DNA of 64,000 bases from JARRPM01 sp963792815. GTDB taxonomy: Bacteria > Pseudomonadota > Gammaproteobacteria > Pseudomonadales > Halieaceae. This document shows, piece after piece, positions 53,313 to 60,849 of this stretch (positions are counted from its first letter, which is position 1; each line of letters begins with the position of its first letter). The notes below the pieces were generated by a model that was not told the DNA's origin, searched no databases, and was given only the letters and a program-made list of their open reading frames with translations. Both the position numbers and the translations under genes were made by a program. Location of the stretch: contig CAWBXR010000016.1 in assembly GCA_963792815.1 (NCBI GenBank), positions 248,001 through 312,000 on the forward strand. The letters run 5' to 3'.

Positions 53313-54013
53313 ATGGAGCGGCATACACGGCTGCTGAAATCCGACACTTTCAGCCGGGTGGGCCTACTGGAATTGCAGGGCCAGTGCTGTTTCCTCAAGC
53401 TCTACCTGGCCAAGTCTTCCCTGCAGCGGGTTGGTTTTCGGCTTGGCTACGGCCGCGGTGTGCACAGCTTTGACGCAGCCCGACGACTCGCCCGCGCCAG
53501 CCTCCCGGTTCCCTCCCCCCTGGCCTGCCTGCTCGTTGAAGAGGGCATGGTTCTGCTGACCGAGGGTATTGCCAACAGCCGTGACCTCAGGTCATTGTGG
53601 CTGGAGCAACCCGCGGCAGGGGCAGCGAGTCAACTGATGCAGGCCGCCGGCGACACACTCGCCGCTCTGCACCTGGCAGGGTTCGCCCATGGCGACTGCA
53701 AGTGGAGCAACCTGTTGTGGAACGAGGTGCAAATGTACCTGGTGGACCTCGAAGCGGTGCGCGCGGTCACAGCGGCGCGGCGACCGGCCACTGCCCCTGC
53801 ACCCGCGCCAGCTGCTGGACCTTGCCCGGTTCACGGCGGATGCCGAGGCGCTGGGTGCCGGCCCGGCCCAGTACGGAATCTTCCTGGATCCTACTGCCTG
53901 GGGGTGGCTCTCGCCGGGAACTGGTGAGCGCCGGGATGTTGCCGGCGCTGGAGGCAATTCGCAAACGCCATCGGGAAAGCTATGGTCGCGACTACCCGCC
54001 CCTCGTCCCCTGA
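53313..54013 (+). CDS. LPS-kinase-like protein (frameshifted; N-terminus uncertain)
   Basis: A second protein-kinase-fold enzyme of the WaaP/InaA LPS kinase group. The main part reads from ATG 53313: CCFLKLYLAKSSLQRVGFRLGYG, VLLTEGIANSRDLRSLW, the catalytic loop FAHGDCKWSNLLWN and YLVDLEAVRAV. The C-terminal part needs two frame changes, near 53771-53790 (to PLPLHPRQLLDLARFTADAE) and near 53890-53905 (to RRELVSAGMLPALEAIRKRH), ending at 54013. Each is explained by one extra base. The true start may lie before 53313, since 53232-53312 is open in frame without a start codon and an ATG at 53218 is in another frame. Confidence 0.72.
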
Positions 54014-54042
54014 CATATGCTGGTTGTGTCGTCAAGTTGCTC

Positions 54043-54548
54043 TTATTTCTGCGGATCAGGGCCAGCCTGTCCCTGAACCATCGGTCCAGAGGCTCGCAGC
54101 CCCGTGCTGCGCGCAGAGGCAAACTCGCCGGCCTCGCTGATATAAAGCAACTGCTTGTCCGCCCGACAATGACTATGGATGGAATGCCCTTTGCCACGGG
54201 CTTGCCGAACTGTTCGGTAAACGCCATATTCTTGTCCCAGTTGCCGATATCGACGTGGGCGACAACGAAATTGTTCTCGATGGTTTCACTCAGTGGGAGC
54301 TGCGCCATTTTTTCGTTCAGGCTGCGGCAATCGGGGCACCACTCGGAACCGAATACCAGTAAAACCAGCTTGTCCTGCTGCCCGGCCAGCGCAATGGCCT
54401 GCTGGTAGGTGGAAGCCGGGTCCGCATCGGGGTCATAACCGTAATCTGTCCGCCGCAGCGGTGATAGCGCTGAGCAGCAATATCCCGATGCACAGGTAGT
54501 TCAGCAGGCTGGTTACCCGCCTGGGAAGTTCCGCGCACGGCTTTGCAT
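54043..54548 (-). CDS. Periplasmic thioredoxin-family protein (frameshifted)
   Basis: Read leftward from the ATG at 54548 (GGGAGA seven bases upstream), the pieces give an N-terminal hydrophobic signal (VTSLLNYLCIGILLLSAITAAA), then STYQQAIALAGQQDKLVLLV and the redox site FGSEWCPDCRSLNEKM (CPDC). Next come VAHVDIGNWDKNMAFTEQ and the cis-proline region GIPSIVIV, then DKQLLYISEAGEFASAR. At least three single-base shifts are needed: near 54520 (missing base), near 54450 (extra base) and near 54160 (missing base). The end is uncertain; the nearest stop after the last piece is at 54043. Role: probably a periplasmic disulfide reductant. Confidence 0.65.
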
Positions 54549-54616
54549 AATCGTCTCCCGCAGGAGCGGGTCTGCTTATTGCTTTTGACTGCGGCAGATT
54601 TCCTGGCTGGTTCAAT

Positions 54617-54862
54617 TTAATCCGGCGTCTGCGCATTCAGCAGGCCCGCAAGCGTCTGGACATGTGCCAGCGCCTCGACCCCGGCATCGGTGAGGTAGCC
54701 GCCGTCAGGCTGACTGACCAGCCCTTCTTCAAACAGTCTCTGGCAGGCGTCGATGACTTCCTGGCGGGCGTTGGAGTGTACCTTGATGCCGCGGTCCAGT
54801 GTCGTGGTATCGAACTGCATCAGCAGGTTCAGCTCTTCGATGTGACTGGCATTGAATGACAA
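54617..54862 (-). CDS. TIGR02647-type small protein, TTG start
   Basis: An 81-residue soluble protein resembling the TIGR02647 family: IEELNLLMQFDTTTLDRGIKV, then ACQRLFEEGLVSQPDGGYLTDAGVEALAHVQTL, which looks like a small winged-helix-like domain. The start is a TTG at 54862, with GAGGAT 8 bases upstream; the ATG at 54852 is out of frame. No frameshift is needed here although its neighbours are broken. Function unknown; DNA binding is a guess. Confidence 0.75.
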   Translation of the reverse strand: MSFNASHIEELNLLMQFDTTTLDRGIKVHSNARQEVIDACQRLFEEGLVSQPDGGYLTDAGVEALAHVQTLAGLLNAQTPD

Positions 54863-54955
54863 ATCGATATCCTCATCAGTAGGGTCGGGCCATAAAACGG
54901 ATACCGACAGCGATGAAAGTAGCAGAACTGCTCTGGCTGCGCCAATTGCGCCAGC

Positions 54956-55712
54956 TTACAACTTTCCCGTTTCGTACATTTGCCGCATCGCTTCATGATA
55001 TGCCTCGGCCGCCAGGACCTTGGCCTCGATCGCCGACAGTTCCCGCAGTTGCCGGCGCCAACCCGCAAAGAAACGCATCCGGTCTGTCCTGCTGAGTACC
55101 CGCGGCGGCAGCAGGTTCAGCTGTACCAGGTTCATCAGTAGTTTTCTTCCCGGGAGGAGGGAGCAGTTTGACGGTGTGCTCGTTGTTGATAAGGCTGAAT
55201 AGAAAGCGGTCTTCCCGCAGCTCTGCCAGTACGTCCGTTGCCTGCAGGTGCGCGGGCACGAAACCGGTGGCGTGCAGCCTGCCGATGAAACACGCCGAGG
55301 TCCTGGAGCAGTTTGCGCCGCAGCGCCAGCGGCTCGCCGCACCTCTCCGCCAGCGTGTCTGTCAGCCAGCTGGCGACATCCCGGCCGGCGGCGGCCCGGG
55401 TGAACAGGTATTCGCCTCCGTTCGGAAGCCTGCCCCAGGCCAGGCTCTCGGGTGCTTCTATTCCGGCGTACAGCAGCGCGTCGCTGTGTTTGCGCAATCG
55501 GGTCGCGCGGCTGCCGAACAGCAGCGCCGCGATCCTGCCCAGGGGGCTGCGCGGCGGAAATTCCTTGTAGTAGACCTGCAATGTGCGGTTCGGACGGCCA
55601 CCCGGGCGCTACTGGATCCCGGCACTATATCCCAGCCCGGCGGCAGCTCCCCGGCGGCCAGTTGTTGCGCGCAGCGGTGGAGGTCTTCGGTCAATTGGAA
55701 TATCTCGCTCAC
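54956..55712 (-). CDS. Degenerate LPS-kinase-like protein (frameshifted)
   Basis: Read leftward from a GTG at 55712 (GGAGAG 8 bases upstream): SEIFQLTEDLHRCAQQL; then LQVYYKEFPPRSPLGRIAALL and LRKHSDALLYAGIEAPESLA; then FIGRLHATGFVPAHLQATDV and FLFSLINNEHTVKLLP; ending LSRTDRMRFFAGWRRQLREL. Three shifts join the pieces: near 55580 (missing base), 55288-55290 (extra base in AAA) and 55149-55160 (extra base). The fold is that of WaaP/InaA kinases. However, the catalytic loop HGD/HRD is replaced by PAH and the metal-binding Asp by Asn (LINNEH), so it looks like a pseudokinase if the sequence is right. Confidence 0.62.
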
Positions 55713-55825
55713 GGTATTGGCTCTCCAGTGGCAGGACGCGCAAATAGGCATCGGCACCGGGGCAGTATAAGATAGCGCGCGAGTCGGGTGTGAGTGCGGC
55801 GCAAGGGCAAGGCAGAGGAGGCGGT

Positions 55826-56709
55826 TTGGCGCAGAGGGCATTAGTGCTGGGAGCTGGCGGGCAGCTGGGCAGGGAGCTGCTTCGCTGTGCCGGTCCGGAG
55901 ATGGACTGTGTCGGGCTGACACGGCAGGACCTGGATATTGCCGAGCCGGGGGCCCTGGATGCCTGCCTCGACAAGCTGGCACCCAGCACTGATCCTGAAT
56001 GCCGCGGCCTACACAGCGGTGGACGCCGCGGAATCCGATGCCGCCGCGGCCAGGGCGCGCCAATGCGGAGGCCCCGGCCCACCTGGCCGCGGCCTGCCGG
56101 GACAGGGGGATCCGCCTGTTACACGTTTCCACCGACTTCGTTTTCGACGGCCGCTCTGCAGTACCCTATCGGACCGATGCGCCCACCGCGCCCCTGGGCG
56201 AGTACGGGCGCGGCAAGCTCGCAGGGGAACAGGCCGTGCAGAGCCTGTTGCCGGATGCGTTGATAATGCGCACCGGCTGGGTGTATTCGCGATTTGGCGG
56301 AAATTTTGTCAAGACCATGCTGCGCCTGATGGCCGAACGCGATGAGCTCGCCGTGGTCGCCGACCAACTCGGTACGCCGACCTGGGCAAGGGGGCTGGCC
56401 GGCGCGCTGTGGGCGGCCGCGGCGCGCCCCCAGTTGCATGGTATTTATCACTGGAGTGATGCCGGCCAGTGCAGCTGGTACGAGTTTGCCGTGGCGATCT
56501 GCGAGGAGGCCTGTGAGCTGGGCCTGTTGGCGCGACCGGTGAAGATCAGGCCGATTGCCACCAGCGAGTACCCCACGGCGGCGCAGCGCCCTGCCTACAG
56601 CGTGCTGGACAAAACCAGCAGCTGGCGCGACCTGGATCTCGCCGGCGTGCCCTGGCGCGAACAATTGCGTGCAATGCTGACAGATTTGAAGGAGTCCCGG
56701 GATGAGTAG
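55826..56709 (+). CDS. rfbD: dTDP-4-dehydrorhamnose reductase (frameshifted)
   Basis: Last enzyme of dTDP-L-rhamnose synthesis (SDR family). Pieces: ALVLGAGGQLGRELLRCAG with the NAD(P) loop; LILNAAAYTAVDAAESDAA in the next frame; then ANAEAPAHLAAACRDRGIRL, HVSTDFVFDG and the catalytic EYGRGKLAGEQ (YxxxK), running on to 56709. Two extra bases, near 55981-55990 and 56051-56062, account for the breaks. The TTG at 55826 follows AGGAGG by 4 bases; GTG 55790 is the alternative. It overlaps rfbB by 8 bases. Confidence 0.86.
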
Positions 56710-57769
56710 ATCCCTGTTGGTAACCGGTGCCGCCGGATTCATCGGCGCCAATTTCGCCCATTACTGGGCCCGTCACCACCCGGCTGACCGGCTGGTGGCC
56801 TACGATGCCCTCACCTACGCCGGCAATCTTGCCAACCTTGACGCACTGCAGGGCAGCGCCAACTTCAGTTTCGTGCACGCCGACATCTGCGACTACGACC
56901 GGGTGCTGCAGACCATGCGCGAGCACCAGGTGGACACCGTGGTGCACTTTGCCGCCGAGAGCCATGTGGATCGTTCCATCACCGGACCGGATGCGTTTAT
57001 CGAAACCAACGTGGTGGGCACCCACAGCCTGTTGAAAGCCGCCCGTGAAGTCTGGCTGGCGGGTGGCACCGCGCTGCCGCATCGTTTTCACCACGTGTCC
57101 ACCGACGAGGTTTACGGCTCCCTGGCCGCCGCCGCGCCGGCCTTTACCGAGGAGCACAAGTACGAGCCCAACTCACCCTATTCGGCCAGCAAGGCCGCCT
57201 CCGACCACCTGGTGCGGGCCTACCATCACACCTACGGCTTGCAGGTGACCACCAGCAATTGTTCCAACAACTACGGGCCCTTCCACTTCCCGGAAAAGCT
57301 GATACCCCTGTGTATTACCAATATCCTGCGGGGCCTGCCCCTGCCGGTGTACGGTGACGGCAGCAATATCCGGGACTGGCTCTATGTCGAGGACCACTGC
57401 CGCGGGATCGAGCTGGTGCTGCAGCGCGGGAAAATTGGCGAAACCTACAATATCGGCGGCAATAACGAGTGGGGCAACCTGGCTATCGTGGAGCGGTTGT
57501 GTGATTCGCTGGACGCGCGCTTTGCCCGTGACCCGCAGCTCGCGCAACGCTTTCCCTCTGCGCCCGGCGCCTCCGGCGGCAGTGCCCGCCAGCTGATCAC
57601 GTTCGTGGAGGACCGCGCGGGCCACGACTGGCGCTACGCCATCGACGCCCGCAGGATCAGCGATGAACTGGGCTACGAGCCCCGGGAGAGTTTCGAGACC
57701 GGCCTGGAGCGGACCCTGGACTGGTTTCTCTCCAATGAGGACTGGTGGCGACCGCTTCTGGCTGGCTGA
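56702..57769 (+). CDS. rfbB: dTDP-glucose 4,6-dehydratase
   Basis: A 355-residue extended SDR. NAD loop LVTGAAGFIGANFAHYWAR, HVSTDEVYGSL with the catalytic Thr-Asp-Glu, PYSASKAASDHLVRAYHHTYG (YxxxK) and NYGPFHFPEKLIPL are all present. It converts dTDP-glucose to dTDP-4-keto-6-deoxyglucose. It is coupled to rfbD and converges on rfbC-rfbA. Confidence 0.96.
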   Translation: MSRSLLVTGAAGFIGANFAHYWARHHPADRLVAYDALTYAGNLANLDALQGSANFSFVHADICDYDRVLQTMREHQVDTVVHFAAESHVDRSITGPDAFIETNVVGTHSLLKAAREVWLAGGTALPHRFHHVSTDEVYGSLAAAAPAFTEEHKYEPNSPYSASKAASDHLVRAYHHTYGLQVTTSNCSNNYGPFHFPEKLIPLCITNILRGLPLPVYGDGSNIRDWLYVEDHCRGIELVLQRGKIGETYNIGGNNEWGNLAIVERLCDSLDARFARDPQLAQRFPSAPGASGGSARQLITFVEDRAGHDWRYAIDARRISDELGYEPRESFETGLERTLDWFLSNEDWWRPLLAG

Positions 57770-57851
57770 ACGTTAGAGATTCCTGGCTCGGTTCGAAAGC
57801 AATACTGAAACGGACCAGCGCTCGACCGCGAAGATCAAACCACCGGTCGAT

Positions 57852-58400
57852 CTAATCAAACAGCGGCGCATCACCCCAGGCCAGGCCCTCGGCATCCTTG
57901 GCGGACAGCTGCGGCAATTCGCCGTCGGGGATGGGCCACTCGATACCCACGGTGGGGTCGTCCCAGGCCAGGCTGACCTCGCTGGCGGGGTGGTAAATGT
58001 CGGTGCACTTGTACTGGAAGTCGGCGTAGTCGGAGGTGACATAAAAGCCGTGGGCGAAGCCCGGCGGAATCCACAGCATGCGGTGGTTGTCGGCGCTCAG
58101 GTACTCCCCGTACCACTGGCCCAGTGTGGGTGACGAGCGGCGCAGGTCGACGACCACATCGAACACTTCCCCCGAGGTGACCCGCACCAGTTTGCCCTGG
58201 GTGTGCTCGGTCTGGTAGTGCAGGCCGCGCAGGATGCCGCGGGCGGAACGGCTGTGGTTGTCCTGCACGAAGGGCAGGTCGAAGCCGGCGGCGCGAAAGG
58301 TCTCGGCGTTCCAGGTCTCCAGGAAAAACCCCCGCGGGTCGCCGAACACATGGGGTTTTACCAGGTAGACGTCCTGCAGCGGGGTGGCCTCAAACTTCAT
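57852..58400 (-). CDS. rfbC: dTDP-4-dehydrorhamnose 3,5-epimerase
   Basis: A 182-residue cupin epimerase. Typical text: FGDPRGFFLETWNAETF, FVQDNHSRSARGILRGLHYQ with the catalytic His, VVVDLRRSSPTLGQW, and WIPPGFAHGFYVTSDYADFQYKCTD with the catalytic Tyr. Start is the ATG at 58400 (MKFEATPLQDVYLVKP). It overlaps the end of rfbA by 11 bases, so rfbA-rfbC are one leftward unit. Confidence 0.95.
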   Translation of the reverse strand: MKFEATPLQDVYLVKPHVFGDPRGFFLETWNAETFRAAGFDLPFVQDNHSRSARGILRGLHYQTEHTQGKLVRVTSGEVFDVVVDLRRSSPTLGQWYGEYLSADNHRMLWIPPGFAHGFYVTSDYADFQYKCTDIYHPASEVSLAWDDPTVGIEWPIPDGELPQLSAKDAEGLAWGDAPLFD

Positions 58401-59295
58401 CGAACACCACTCCGTCATCACTGAGCAGGTTTTGCAGGTAGAGGCCGTAGCCGCTTTTTTCCAGCGGCGCCGCCAGCGCCATCAACTGCCCGGCGTCGAT
58501 ATAGCCCATGCGGAAGGCCACCTCTTCGGGGCAGGCAATCTTGAGGCCCTGGCGCTCTTCCACCACGCGAATGAAATTGGCGGCGTCCAGCAGGGAGTTG
58601 TGGGTGCCGGTGTCCAGCCAGGCGGTGCCGCGACTCATCACCTCGACCCGCAGGTCACCCCGGGCGAGATAGGCCTTGTTGATGTCGGTGATTTCCAGTT
58701 CGCCCCGGGCCGAGGGGCGGATGTCGCGGGCGATATCCACCACGTCGTTGTCATAAAAGTACAGGCCGGTGACGGCGTAGTGTGAGCGCGGTTTGGCCGG
58801 TTTTTCCTCGATATCCTGGGCCACGCCGTCGGCATCGAAGCTCACCACCCCGTAGCGCTCGGGGTCCTGCACGTAGTAGGCGAAGACCGAGGCGCCGCTG
58901 TCGCAGCTGGCCGCGTTCCTGAGTTTTTTGGTAAAACCCCCGCCGTAGAAGATGTTGTCTCCCAGCACCAGGCTGGCGGGTGAGTTGCCGATGAAGTCGG
59001 CGCCCAGGATAAAGGCCTGGGCCAGGCCGTCGGGGCTGGGTTGTACCGTGTAGGAGATATTGACGCCCCACTGGCTGCCGTCGCCCAGCAGTTCGCTGAA
59101 TGCGACCTGGTCCCGCGGGGTCGTGATAACCAGGATGTCCCGTATGCCGGCCAGCATCAGTGTCGCCAGCGGGTAGTAGATCATGGGTTTGTCGTAGACC
59201 GGCATCAACTGCTTACTGACAGTGCTGGTCAGTGGATGAAGCCGGGTTCCGGACCCGCCGGCCAGGATGATGCCCTTGTAGGATGTGGCTGGCAT
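58390..59295 (-). CDS. rfbA: Glucose-1-phosphate thymidylyltransferase
   Basis: A 301-residue nucleotidyltransferase making dTDP-glucose, the first step of the dTDP-rhamnose pathway. It has GIILAGGSGTRLHPLTSTVSKQLMPVYDKPMIYYPL, given here in parts as the GGSGTRL nucleotide loop and the SKQLMPVYDKP motif, the QPSPDGLAQAF loop and VLGDNIFYGGGF with the metal-binding Asp. Start ATG 59295. It is divergent from the glycosyltransferase gene. Confidence 0.95.
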   Translation of the reverse strand: MPATSYKGIILAGGSGTRLHPLTSTVSKQLMPVYDKPMIYYPLATLMLAGIRDILVITTPRDQVAFSELLGDGSQWGVNISYTVQPSPDGLAQAFILGADFIGNSPASLVLGDNIFYGGGFTKKLRNAASCDSGASVFAYYVQDPERYGVVSFDADGVAQDIEEKPAKPRSHYAVTGLYFYDNDVVDIARDIRPSARGELEITDINKAYLARGDLRVEVMSRGTAWLDTGTHNSLLDAANFIRVVEERQGLKIACPEEVAFRMGYIDAGQLMALAAPLEKSGYGLYLQNLLSDDGVVFDEV

Positions 59296-59598
59296 AGATG
59301 GAAAGCCCCTTGGATTGGAGGCGGATTATAGCGATAAACCGATGCCCATGGCGAACTGCGTGGCAGCTGTCGGCTTACCGCAGCCGGTTGAAGGGACTGG
59401 ATTTTTAGTGCCGGGCTGATTAAAATATGAGCTGTTTCGGCATGTGAAATGCCATTTGTGCAGCTCGCTACGTTCCTGCCCGCCAGCTCCAAGTCAGTGT
59501 ATTCATTTTCGGCAAACAAACCTGAGGGGAAGCCGTTATCAGGCACCTGGATTTATTGCAGCTCGATACCCGGCCAAGCACTGAGCTGGTCGGTCCTG

Positions 59599-60849
59599 GT
59601 GTGGAGTCCACGTGCGTCTGCTTCCCTGCGCATTGCCCTCCTGGGCTATCGCAGCCAGCCCTTCGCCGGTGGCCAGGGGGTGTACCTGAATTACCTCAGC
59701 AAGGCCCTGGTGGAAGCCGGCCATCGCGTCGATGTGATATCCGGGCCTCCCTACCCCCAGCTGGACCCGCGGGTGAGGCTGATCCGCCTGCCCAGCATGG
59801 ACCTGTTTGAGAACGGCCTGCTGTCGCTCCGCCCTCGCCACCTGGCCTCCCTGACCGATATGATCGAGTGGTCCAGCAAGCTTACCGGCGGCTTTGCCGA
59901 ACCCTATACCTTCGGTCGCAGGGCGGTGCGCTACCTGCGCGAGCACGGCCACAACTACGACCTGATTCACGACAACCAGAGCCTGAGCTACGGCATGCTC
60001 GAGATCCAGGACATGGGCCTGCCGCTGGTGACAACTGTGCACCACCCCATTACCAGTGACTTGCGTATCGCCCTGAAAGCGGCGCACGGATGGTATGAGC
60101 GCCTGCTGATACGCCGCTGGCACTCCTTCCTCACTATGCAGAAAAAGGTGATCAAGCAACTGCGCCATGTGGTCACCGTGTCCGATTGCTCACGCCAGGA
60201 CATCGCCCGCGACTTCGGTCTCCAGCCGGCGGGTATCGGCCTGGTGCACAACGGCATCGATACCGGGGTTTTCCGGCCCCTGCCGGGGGTCGAGCGCAAC
60301 CCCCTGCGGCTTATGGCTACCTGCTCCGCCGACGCGCCACTCAAGGGTTTGCGCTACCTGTTGCGCGCCTACGCACGGCTGTTGCCGCAGTACCCCGGCC
60401 TGGAACTACTGGTCGTGAGCAAGCCGCGCCCCGGTGGCAAAACCGAGAAACTTGTACACAAGCTGGGCATAGCCGACAGGGTGCGTTTCGTCAGCGGGAT
60501 CACCACTGAGCAGATGGTGCAGTACTACGCCGAGGCGGCGGTGGCGGTTGTACCCTCTGTCTACGAGGGCTTTGGGCTGCCGGCCGGTGAGGCCATGGCC
60601 TGTGGCGTTCCCGTAATCTCCTCTGACGGAGGTGCCCTGCCTGAAGTAGTGGGAGACGCGGGCCTGATCGTGCCGGCCAGGGATGTGACCGCTCTGGCGG
60701 AGGCGATTGAGTTGCTGCTGGGCGATCCGCAGCGCAGGAAAGAGTTGGCCGCCAGGGGCCGGGACCGCATCCTTGAGCAGTTCAGCTGGAGTGTCTGCGC
60801 CGGCCAGATGGTCGATTACTACCGCCAGGTGCTGCATGCAGACAGTTGA
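59599..60849 (+). CDS. Glycosyltransferase family 4 (LPS region)
   Basis: A GT4 transferase of about 416 residues: LRIALLGYRSQPFAGGQGVYLNYL at the start, VSDCSRQDIARDFGL, LVHNGIDTGVFRPLPG, and the donor site PSVYEGFGLPAGEAMACGVPVISS with the E-x7-E motif. Sugar and acceptor are unknown. The ORF is open from an ATG at 59449, but the first 60 codons look non-coding; I prefer the GTG at 59599, without a strong RBS. The 303 bases 59296-59598 show no other feature. It overlaps the next gene by 14 bases. Confidence 0.83.
   Translation: MWSPRASASLRIALLGYRSQPFAGGQGVYLNYLSKALVEAGHRVDVISGPPYPQLDPRVRLIRLPSMDLFENGLLSLRPRHLASLTDMIEWSSKLTGGFAEPYTFGRRAVRYLREHGHNYDLIHDNQSLSYGMLEIQDMGLPLVTTVHHPITSDLRIALKAAHGWYERLLIRRWHSFLTMQKKVIKQLRHVVTVSDCSRQDIARDFGLQPAGIGLVHNGIDTGVFRPLPGVERNPLRLMATCSADAPLKGLRYLLRAYARLLPQYPGLELLVVSKPRPGGKTEKLVHKLGIADRVRFVSGITTEQMVQYYAEAAVAVVPSVYEGFGLPAGEAMACGVPVISSDGGALPEVVGDAGLIVPARDVTALAEAIELLLGDPQRRKELAARGRDRILEQFSWSVCAGQMVDYYRQVLHADS

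Noticed and set aside
59449..59598. ATG at 59449 as the start of the GT4 glycosyltransferase
   Set aside because: The 50 codons after it read like non-coding sequence and precede the normal GT4 N-terminus, which begins LRIALLGYRSQPFAGGQG.
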